A stretch of DNA of 64,000 bases from contig NZ_CP019947.1 of NCBI RefSeq assembly GCF_002025205.1, forward strand, positions 4,316,001 to 4,380,000, read 5' to 3'. The number at the start of each line of letters is the position of its first letter. Position 1 is the first letter of the stretch. This document shows, one piece after another, positions 1 to 9,530 of this stretch. Both the position numbers and the translations under genes were made by a program. Source of the DNA: Pseudomonas sp. CC6-YY-74. GTDB taxonomy: Bacteria; Pseudomonadota; Gammaproteobacteria; Pseudomonadales; Pseudomonadaceae. Below the pieces are notes generated by a model. That model was not told the DNA's origin and searched no databases. It saw nothing but the letters and a program-made list of their open reading frames with translations.

Positions 1-2504
<2,504 letters not shown>

Positions 2505-2655
2505 TATAACACCCAAACAATTTGCTGTTTGTGTGCTAGACGATCGAAGTCGACAACACACCGAAAGTTTGCAAGACCACGCACTACCCTTTATCACATA
2601 CCCAATTTGGAGCCGCGTCCTTCTCGATAAAAGAAGCACGATGTTCCACCCGAAT

Positions 2656-2775
2656 TGCTTGACGACCATAGAGCATTGGAACCACCTGATCCCATCCCGA
2701 ACTCAGTAGTGAAACGATGCATCGCCGATGGTAGTGTGGGGTTTCCCCATGTGAGAGTAGGTCATCGTCAAGCTT
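2656..2775 (+). rRNA. 5S ribosomal RNA
   Basis: The segment has the Pseudomonas 5S pattern. It begins TGCTTGACGA and ends TCGTCAAGC, and these ends pair to form helix I. The conserved ACCTGATCCCATCCCGAACTC lies inside. It follows the 23S gene by about 150 bases, as expected in an rrn operon, and a strong terminator follows directly. The length of about 120 nt is normal; the last one or two bases are uncertain. Confidence 0.96.
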
Positions 2776-2782
2776 GTATTCC

Positions 2783-2822
2783 AAACCCCCCATCCGTGAA
2801 AACGGGTGGGGGGTTTGTCTTT
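2783..2822 (+). terminator. rho-independent terminator of the rRNA operon
   Basis: A 15-bp stem (AAACCCCCCATCCGT pairing with ACGGGTGGGGGGTTT, one G-T wobble) closes a GAAA tetraloop and is followed by T-rich sequence. It lies 8 bases after the 5S gene and ends the rrn operon. Confidence 0.9.
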
Positions 2823-2921
2823 GCACGAAAAAAACCAATCACGGTAGCCTTGCGCTCGCTCAACCCTATGGTTTGTTAATATCTCGCGTTCTATTTTTCC
2901 TTCTGAGGCTGGAGTTTGCCA

Positions 2922-5900
2922 ATGTCCGCCCCTGTGACCCCTTTCGGGCTTGCCGCCCTGCCGGATGCCTACAAGGCGGTGCTCTATGTGCTGGCTCTGT
3001 CTTTCCCAGGCAAGCATAAAACCGCTTTGCTCGAGCAGTTGCGCGAGATGGGGGTACGCAGCTCCTCAACCCGGGCGATGGACGGCCCGGCGCTTAGCGA
3101 GATACTGACGATGCTGCACCGCCTCGACTGGGTCAGCCTCGGCGGTGGCGGCCAGCCCTATTGCTTGCCGCCGGAGCGGCGCAATCTGGTGCTGCAGCAG
3201 CTCAATAGCGACGTCAGCAAAGACAGCTGGTTGCTGGCGCTGCGCAGCAGCATCGCAACGCCGCGCAGCGCCTGGGATATACCTAGCCAGGCAACTCAGC
3301 GGCTGAACCTGTGGCTGGCCATCCTGGGTGGGCAGGCAGGTGACGTGCGGCAGGGGCTGGCTTTGCTGCAATCGAGTTCGCTGCGCCATACCCTGACGGG
3401 CGAGTCGCCTTGCCAGCAACTGCTGGCTGACGAGCCGGGCAGGCAGGTGTTTGCCACACTCAAGCATGAGGTCAAAAGCCTGTTGCTGGAGGATTATCTG
3501 GGCCAGGTGAACTGGCAATTGCAGCCGGCAGATGAGGCTTATCGGCAGGGGTTGGCCTTGGTCGCGGATTCCTCGGCCAGTGTGGAGTTGTCGTTGCAGC
3601 TGATGTTGCAGGCCTTGTGGCGTGGCGACTGGCTGCAATTTGAAGCGCTGGGGCAGGGTGGTCTGGCGTTCATGCAGCAGTTCATCCTTCAGGTGTTGCG
3701 TGGCCAGTATCCGCAAGCCTTGCTGGCCATGCAGGAGTGGATGCTGGCGATCAAGCGGCAAAGCAAGAAGCGCAAAGTTGACCTGCCGCCGATACTCAAT
3801 GGCTTTTATTGCCTGCTGTTGTTGGCCTGTGCTGACAAACAGCTGTACCCGGAGCTCAAGAAGGCGGTCAGCCTGGGTCTGAAAGAGTACTACGGGCGGG
3901 CATACCCGGCTCTGCAGATGCTGGTCGAACAGCAGCAAGCGAGTGTGCGGCGGCTTGATCCTGAGTTTAACGGGCCGTTGTCGTTCAATGGTTTCGATGG
4001 CCTGCTGCTGGCCCTGGGGTTGTACTGGGCGGATGCCGAGGTTGTGCGCGAGCCGGTTTGGCAGGAGCAGCTCAGTGGCTTTCGCGACAACCTTGCGGCG
4101 GCGGGCTACCACTGGCTTGGCGAGGAGCTGGATGCCCTGCTGGCGCAGCAGTTTGCCCAGCCGCGGCGCCAGCCGGACTGGCATCAGAAGGCCGCTCTGG
4201 TACCGCTAGTCAGCCTCTATCAGCGCCAGGAAGCCTGGCAGCATGCCTTGACCGCACTGTCCCTGCTCAAGCCGGGCAAGACCGATTCGGGTCTTACGCA
4301 GATCCAGAAGTCGGCGCGATTGGCCTGGTTCGTCACCTTCAGTCCTCATCAGCTGAGTGTCGAGCCACGTGAGCAGAAGCTCAGCGCCAAGGGACAGTGG
4401 AGCAAAGGGCGCGCCGTGGCCCTTAAACGCCTGTTCGAGGATGCCGACAGTCTGGACTTCCTCCTGGAGCAGGACCGGCAGACGATTCGCATGATTCAGC
4501 CGGGCACTGATTACTACTATGGCGGGGCGCGCCATGAGCTGTCTGCCGAGCACGCCTTGCCCCGATTGGTCGGGCATCCGGCCTTGTTCTGGGCCGATGC
4601 GCCGGATGTGCGGATCGATCTGCTGCTCGGCCAAGTGAGTCTGCAGCTCAAGTCGCAAGGCACGCAGATTCACCTCAAGCTCGAGCCAAATGGTGTGCAA
4701 GGCAACCCTGACGTGCTGCTGCGCAAGGAGACGCCGACGCGCCTGCTGGTTTACCCGATCAGCCGCGAGCTACGCCAGATCGCCGATATAGTCGGTGACG
4801 GCCTGAGTGTGCCGCAGGCCGCCAAGGCGCAACTGGTCGAGGCCATCGGTGCGATAGCACCGCTACTGCCGATCCACTCGGACCTGCCCGAGTTGGCTGG
4901 CCATCTCGACAGCGTCGCCGCCGACAGTACCTTGTATGCCCACCTGTTGCCGCTGGAGGCAGGCTTGCGCCTGCAATTGCTGGTGCGACCGCTGGCCAGC
5001 AGCAGCTGGTTCAAACCCGGCCATGGATTGGAAAACGTACTCGGTGAACTCGACGGTAGAGCGCTGCAGGCCAGTCGTGACCTGCCGGCAGAAACCGCCG
5101 CGTTACAACGCGTGTTGCAGGCCTGCCCGGCGCTGGCGCTGGCCGATACCGATGGTCAGGAGTGGCAACTGGCCGAACCACAGGATGCCCTGCAAGTATT
5201 GAGTGAGTTGCAGACGCTGGAGGGCGACTGGCTGCAATGCGTCTGGCCGGAAGGCGAGCGCATGCGGATCAAGGCGCGCCCGGGAATGAGCCAGCTCAAG
5301 CTCGGGCTCAAGCAGCAGGGCGACTGGTTCGTGCTCAGCGGTGAAGTGCAGCTGGACGATGGCCGCGTGCTGCACCTGCGCCAGCTTCTGGAGTTGCTCA
5401 AGTCCAGCACCGGGCGCTTCCTCAAGCTTGGCGAACAGGATTGGCTGGCCCTGAGCGACAGTCTGCGCAAGCGTCTGGACGAGTTGGCCCACCTGGCCGA
5501 TCAGGTCGGCGATGACGGTCTGCGTCTGAATCTGTTGACCACGCCGCTGTTGGCCGGGTTGGCGCAAGAAGCCGGCGAGTTTCAGGCCGATGCCGGCTGG
5601 CAAGCGCACCTGGACAAGCTCGAATCGCTCAAGCACTACCAGCCGCAGGTGCCGAACACCCTGCAGGCCGAGCTGCGCGATTACCAGCGCGAAGGTTTCG
5701 ACTGGCTGGCGCGCCTGGCCCAGTGGGGGGTCGGCGCCTGCCTGGCCGATGACATGGGCTTGGGTAAAACCGTGCAGACCCTCGCTCTGCTGTTGCACCG
5801 GGCTTCTGCGGGGCCGCAGCTGGTGGTGGCGCCGACCTCGGTGGCGCTCAACTGGCAGGCGGAGACTGCGCGCTTTGCACCCACGCTCAGGCTGCACATC

Positions 5901-7028
5901 TATCAACAGAACCGTCACCTCGACGGGCTGGGACCGCGGGACCTGGTGATCGTCAGCTATGGTTTGTTGCAGCAGGACAACCAGGCGTTCGCCAGCCAGC
6001 ACTGGACCAGCGTGGTGCTGGATGAGGCCCAGGCGATCAAGAATTCCCAGAGCAAACGCTCGCAAGCGGCGATGACGTTGCAGGCCGACTTCAAGCTGAT
6101 CGCCAGTGGCACCCCGGTGGAAAACCATCTGGGTGAGCTGTGGAACCTGTTCCGCTTTATCAACCCGGGCCTGCTCGGCAGCCAGGAACGTTTCGCCCAG
6201 CGCTTTTCCACGCCGATCGAGCGTGGCGAGCAGGGCGCGCGCAAGGCGTTGAAGGCCCTGATCCAGCCATTCATTCTGCGTCGACTGAAAAGCCAGGTGC
6301 TTGACGAGCTGCCGCCGCGCACCGAGATCACCTACAAGGTGCCGTTGTCCAGCGAGGAGAGGCAGCTGTACGAGGCGCTGCGCCAGCAGGCTATAGATAC
6401 GCTGGGTACCACGGCGCCGGGCAAGTCGCTGCAAGTGCTGGCGGAGATCACCCGTCTGCGGCGCTTCTGTTGTCATCCGCGCCTGGTCATGCCGGGTTGC
6501 GGTCTGAGTGGCAGCAAGCTGGCCGCCTTTGCCGAAATCGTCGAGGAGCTGCTGGATAACCGCCACAAGGCGCTGGTGTTCAGCCAGTTCGTCGACCACC
6601 TGAGCATCATTCGTGGCTGGCTCGATGAGCAGGGCATCAGCTATCAGTACCTGGATGGCTCGACACCGCCGAAAGAGCGTCAGACACGCATAGCTGCTTT
6701 TCAGGCCGGTATCGGCGAGATTTTCCTGATCAGCCTGAAAGCCGGCGGTACCGGCCTCAACCTGACCGCTGCCGACTATGTGATCCACCTCGATCCCTGG
6801 TGGAACCCTGCGGTAGAGGATCAAGCCAGCGACCGCGCTCACCGTATGGGCCAGCAGCGCCCGGTGACCATCTACCGGCTGGTCACCGAGCACACCATTG
6901 AGGAGCAGATCGTCGCCCTGCACGGGCAAAAGCGCGACCTCGCCGACAGTTTGTTGGGCGGCGGCGAGGTCAGCGGCAAGCTGGATGCCGATGCGCTGCT
7001 GAGTCTGCTCAAGGGCGACCAAATGTAG
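2922..7028 (+). CDS. SNF2-family DEAD/DEAH-box helicase
   Basis: Encodes a protein of 1368 aa, a large bacterial Swi2/Snf2 ATPase that probably moves along double-stranded DNA or displaces bound protein; its substrate is not known. The N-terminal 900 or so residues are family-specific and leucine-rich. The ATPase core is C-terminal: Walker A DDMGLGKT at residues 943-950, the motif II box DEAQ at 1034-1037, SGTPVEN as motif III, and the helicase C lobe with SLKAGGTGLNLT, DPWWNPAVEDQ and RAHRMGQ as motifs V and VI. All key motifs are intact. ATG 2922 was chosen because GGAG at 2911-2914 is well spaced from it; an in-frame TTG at 2916 is too close to that site. The gene stands alone after the rRNA operon. 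Similar proteins are widespread in Pseudomonas. Confidence 0.93.
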   Translation: MSAPVTPFGLAALPDAYKAVLYVLALSFPGKHKTALLEQLREMGVRSSSTRAMDGPALSEILTMLHRLDWVSLGGGGQPYCLPPERRNLVLQQLNSDVSKDSWLLALRSSIATPRSAWDIPSQATQRLNLWLAILGGQAGDVRQGLALLQSSSLRHTLTGESPCQQLLADEPGRQVFATLKHEVKSLLLEDYLGQVNWQLQPADEAYRQGLALVADSSASVELSLQLMLQALWRGDWLQFEALGQGGLAFMQQFILQVLRGQYPQALLAMQEWMLAIKRQSKKRKVDLPPILNGFYCLLLLACADKQLYPELKKAVSLGLKEYYGRAYPALQMLVEQQQASVRRLDPEFNGPLSFNGFDGLLLALGLYWADAEVVREPVWQEQLSGFRDNLAAAGYHWLGEELDALLAQQFAQPRRQPDWHQKAALVPLVSLYQRQEAWQHALTALSLLKPGKTDSGLTQIQKSARLAWFVTFSPHQLSVEPREQKLSAKGQWSKGRAVALKRLFEDADSLDFLLEQDRQTIRMIQPGTDYYYGGARHELSAEHALPRLVGHPALFWADAPDVRIDLLLGQVSLQLKSQGTQIHLKLEPNGVQGNPDVLLRKETPTRLLVYPISRELRQIADIVGDGLSVPQAAKAQLVEAIGAIAPLLPIHSDLPELAGHLDSVAADSTLYAHLLPLEAGLRLQLLVRPLASSSWFKPGHGLENVLGELDGRALQASRDLPAETAALQRVLQACPALALADTDGQEWQLAEPQDALQVLSELQTLEGDWLQCVWPEGERMRIKARPGMSQLKLGLKQQGDWFVLSGEVQLDDGRVLHLRQLLELLKSSTGRFLKLGEQDWLALSDSLRKRLDELAHLADQVGDDGLRLNLLTTPLLAGLAQEAGEFQADAGWQAHLDKLESLKHYQPQVPNTLQAELRDYQREGFDWLARLAQWGVGACLADDMGLGKTVQTLALLLHRASAGPQLVVAPTSVALNWQAETARFAPTLRLHIYQQNRHLDGLGPRDLVIVSYGLLQQDNQAFASQHWTSVVLDEAQAIKNSQSKRSQAAMTLQADFKLIASGTPVENHLGELWNLFRFINPGLLGSQERFAQRFSTPIERGEQGARKALKALIQPFILRRLKSQVLDELPPRTEITYKVPLSSEERQLYEALRQQAIDTLGTTAPGKSLQVLAEITRLRRFCCHPRLVMPGCGLSGSKLAAFAEIVEELLDNRHKALVFSQFVDHLSIIRGWLDEQGISYQYLDGSTPPKERQTRIAAFQAGIGEIFLISLKAGGTGLNLTAADYVIHLDPWWNPAVEDQASDRAHRMGQQRPVTIYRLVTEHTIEEQIVALHGQKRDLADSLLGGGEVSGKLDADALLSLLKGDQM

Positions 7029-7048
7029 TCAGGCGAGCGGATAGCAGC

Positions 7049-7084
7049 ACCATATAAACGAAAAGGCCCCAGGTTTTCACCTAG
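7049..7084. terminator. left arm of a palindromic terminator split by an IS
   Basis: ACCATATAAACGAAAAGGCCC at 7049-7069 is the exact reverse complement of 8653-8673, on the far side of the insertion sequence. With the IS and one CTAG copy removed, the two arms close a hairpin with loop CAGGTTTTCACCTA, homologous to the terminator at 20547-20586. It would have served the tRNA copy on its right and possibly the helicase on its left. The insertion has separated the arms by 1.57 kb. Confidence 0.75.
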
Positions 7085-8650
7085 GAGCCTGTCGGACTTG
7101 AATTCATGAGAGGGGCATCAATAGTGAGGCGCAGCAATTTGCCTCACTATTTAGGTATTTCCAGGCATTTTTGCGCCGGGCTTCCTGGGATCGAACGGAT
7201 TGAGTCCATTCTTACCCGCAGTGGACGGATTTGTGGCGCAAAACAGCCATGCGTTTCAAATTCCAGGCCAGACAAACCAGGCGCCATTCGCCGCTCACCT
7301 TGTCCTTGCCCCGCAGCAGAAGCTGACGAAAACCTAAGACCGATTTGATGATGCCGAACACCGGCTCCACCGTCTGTTTGCGCAGGGCATAGAGGCTGCG
7401 CCCCGGCTGACTCTTGAGCTTGTGCGCCATGCGTTGTTGCACTGTAGCGTCAGCGTCGAGCGGTGCCGGCTCCTCGACGCGCGCCCGCCAGTCCGGGTGA
7501 TGATCTTCGCGTGCCACCGCCAGGTAGGGCTCGATTTCGGCCGCTTCGCAGGCGGCGATGTTGCTTTCGCTGCTGTAGCCACAGTCCCCGAGCAGCGCCT
7601 GCACCTGGCCCAACGAGGCCGGCAGCGCCTTGAGCACGGCCAACATGGGGACGATTTCTTGCTTGTCGTTGCCCGACTGGGTGAGGCCCTGCGCCACCAC
7701 CAACAGCGTGTCGGTATCCACCGCCGCCTGGGCGTTGTAGCACTGTTCGAAGCCGCCGCCGGCCATCCGCATGATGCGTGAGTCTTCGTCGGTGAGGTTG
7801 ATTTGGTCGTGCGCCGTAGGCCCTTCCACCGGTGCTTTTGGCGGCTTACCGCCGGGCTTCTTGCCAGTTTCTGCCGTGCGTGCCGCACGCTTGGCGAGTT
7901 TTTCCTGGTAGACGGCCTGATCCTGCTCGAAGCGCACGCGGGCGCGCGCCTTGATCTTGGCCTTGGCGGCGTCCATGGCGACCAAGCGATCTTGCCGGCG
8001 TTTAATCTCGTCCGGCAGGTCGATGCCATCGGGGAGTTCTGTCTGGTCGGCGCTTTCAGCCAACGCCAGGAGTTCCTGCACTTCGGTCTTGAGCTGGCGT
8101 TCGAGTGCCTGGATATGGCCATAGGAAAGTGCGCTGTGGCGTGAGGCGTTGGCATGCAACTTGGTGCCGTCGAGGCTGATGGTGCCGAGCTTGAGCAGCT
8201 TCATTTCCCCCGCCAGCTCCAGCACCTGGAGGAAGATGTCGGCCAACTCGTCGAGGAAGCGCCGGCGGAAGCTGGCCAGGGTGTCGTGATCGGGGTGGCT
8301 GCCGGCTGCGAGGTAGCGAAAGGCGAGCGAGTCGTAAGTGGCGCGCTCAATCTTACGGCTGGAAAAGGTGCCGCTGGCATAGCCATAGACCAGCAGGCTG
8401 AGCAGCACCTCTGGGTGGTAGGCGGCGCTGCCGCGTCCGCCATAGGCGCGAGTGAGCGCGCTCAGGTCGAGCCGTTCGATGGCTTCGAGAATGAAGCGAG
8501 CCAGGTGATCTTCTGGCAGCCAGTCATCCAGCGATGGCGGGAGCAGGTAGTCAGTCTTGCGGTCGATCGGACGAAAGCGGTTCATACGGGAGCATCGGCT
8601 GGGCGGTGCCGGGATTATCCTGGAATACAGCGATTAAGTCCGACAGGCTG
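7085..8650 (-). mobile_element. IS1182-family insertion sequence, complete
   Basis: A 1566-bp element bounded by inverted repeats: AGCCTGTCGGACTT at the left end and AAGTCCGACAGGCT at the right. It is flanked by direct CTAG copies at 7081-7084 and 8651-8654, read as a 4-bp target duplication. It carries a single intact transposase gene on the minus strand. Intact ends, a clean target duplication and an uninterrupted gene suggest a recent and possibly still mobile insertion. CTAG is itself a palindrome, so the ends could shift by a base or two. Confidence 0.9.
7212..8585 (-). CDS. IS1182-family transposase
   Basis: Encodes 457 aa of a DDE transposase. The N-terminal part (about residues 1-110) has the DUF772-type pattern, with YHPEVLLSLLVYGYASGTFSSR and FRYLAAGSHPDHDTLASFRR split across it. 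The catalytic region includes ISLDGTKLHANAS, a DCGYSSESN block and a C-terminal EPVFGIIKSVLGFR block, matching the expected D, D and E positions. A charged linker of roughly residues 170-270 with KKPGGKPPKAP is normal in this family. The frame is complete from ATG to stop, so the enzyme may be active. It is the only gene of the element. Confidence 0.93.
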   Translation of the reverse strand: MNRFRPIDRKTDYLLPPSLDDWLPEDHLARFILEAIERLDLSALTRAYGGRGSAAYHPEVLLSLLVYGYASGTFSSRKIERATYDSLAFRYLAAGSHPDHDTLASFRRRFLDELADIFLQVLELAGEMKLLKLGTISLDGTKLHANASRHSALSYGHIQALERQLKTEVQELLALAESADQTELPDGIDLPDEIKRRQDRLVAMDAAKAKIKARARVRFEQDQAVYQEKLAKRAARTAETGKKPGGKPPKAPVEGPTAHDQINLTDEDSRIMRMAGGGFEQCYNAQAAVDTDTLLVVAQGLTQSGNDKQEIVPMLAVLKALPASLGQVQALLGDCGYSSESNIAACEAAEIEPYLAVAREDHHPDWRARVEEPAPLDADATVQQRMAHKLKSQPGRSLYALRKQTVEPVFGIIKSVLGFRQLLLRGKDKVSGEWRLVCLAWNLKRMAVLRHKSVHCG

Positions 8651-8664
8651 CTAGGGCCTTTTCG

Positions 8665-8718
8665 TTTATATGGTGCACCAGGCGGGATTCGAACCCACGA
8701 CCACTCCTTCGGAGGGCA
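8665..8718. repeat. left copy of the tRNA-Arg attachment-site repeat
   Basis: This 54-base stretch matches 20584-20638, the 3' end of the intact tRNA-Arg, with one missing base (ACTCC for ACTGCC). Beyond 8718 the two sequences diverge. A duplicated tRNA 3' end at the far side of an accessory block is the usual trace of site-specific integration, so this is inferred to be one att half-site and 20584-20638 the other. Confidence 0.75.
8671..8718 (-). pseudogene. tRNA-Arg 3' fragment
   Basis: Read on the minus strand this holds the anticodon-loop 3' side, variable loop, T arm, acceptor 3' strand and encoded CCA of tRNA-Arg(CCG). The 5' half (D arm and 5' acceptor strand) is missing and one base of the anticodon arm is lost. 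It cannot form a tRNA. Sequence to about 9000 shows no further recognisable gene. Confidence 0.85.
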
Positions 8719-9002
8719 ATGCGGTACAGGAGTCCCGGCTAATCTGAAGTAACTATAAATTGCTCTAAGCCACATTCTGCTGGGTACAATTTTTACTATC
8801 TGCAATTTACAGCACCTACTGACACTTAAGCTTGGCTAGTTTCGGCACAAAAAGCGAAATTGGTGAAGTCGATTTTGACCCCTAGCCACACGCAGCGATT
8901 TAGGCAGAGAGAGGTAGAGCGCTCGATGCCCAACTCTATTACTGATCTTTTCGAGAGTTACTGCGGATTATCGTAAGCGTCCGGCGATCCCTCCTTGCTT
9001 AA

Positions 9003-9292
9003 TTACGCCGGTTGCCACCTGTGCGGCAGTAGTTGCGCAATTTCACTCGCTCGCTGCACAGGCAGTCGCGTCAGAAAATCCTCCAAATAGGCATACGGAT
9101 CAACCTCATGATCGTAGCTGCGCGTTTCTCGCTGTGCAGAGAACCGGCGAACAGCCAGTTCGAGCGTTCAGGAACCCGCGGCCGGATTTGGTTTTCGATC
9201 CAGTTGTTGTCAATTGGCACCGCACCATCTTCGAGATAGCGCGCCAACGCCGTCCAGCTGTTGAGGCTGTAATCGTGGGCTTTGGCGATGGC
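9003..9292 (-). pseudogene. IS66-family transposase (TnpC) 3' relic
   Basis: Minus-strand translation gives the IS66 TnpC C-terminal region in two frames. First comes SLNSWTALARYLEDGAVPID followed by NNWIENQIRP and SNWLFAGSL. After a small deletion and frame change near 9110, YAYLEDFLTRLPVQRASEIA and LLPHRWQPA follow, ending at a stop. Everything upstream of this C-terminal part is gone, and the substitutions and frame break show it is inactive. It marks the left side of the accessory block as an old insertion hotspot. Confidence 0.85.
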
Positions 9293-9530
9293 TGAACCAC
9301 CGTCTTCATCGCAGGCAAGCCCGCTCTCACGGGGGCATCGCTCGCTACCCGATTAAGCGTCAACAGAACGTTATTTTTTCTAAGCGCCTCACAGCCGTTG
9401 ATCGGCTAGTTCGGTTTTTTGACACTTCATCGATATGCGGACACAACTTTTACGCTCTGCCGGGTCATATCACGGTGCCGTCGATGGAATATTGGCATCT
9501 ACCGAGGTTTTAGCCCATGGAGATAAGTTT

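Noticed and set aside
5103..7022. A 639-codon antisense frame within the helicase gene
   Set aside because: The plus-strand frame holds all helicase motifs; the antisense frame is a by-product of high GC content and has no family features.
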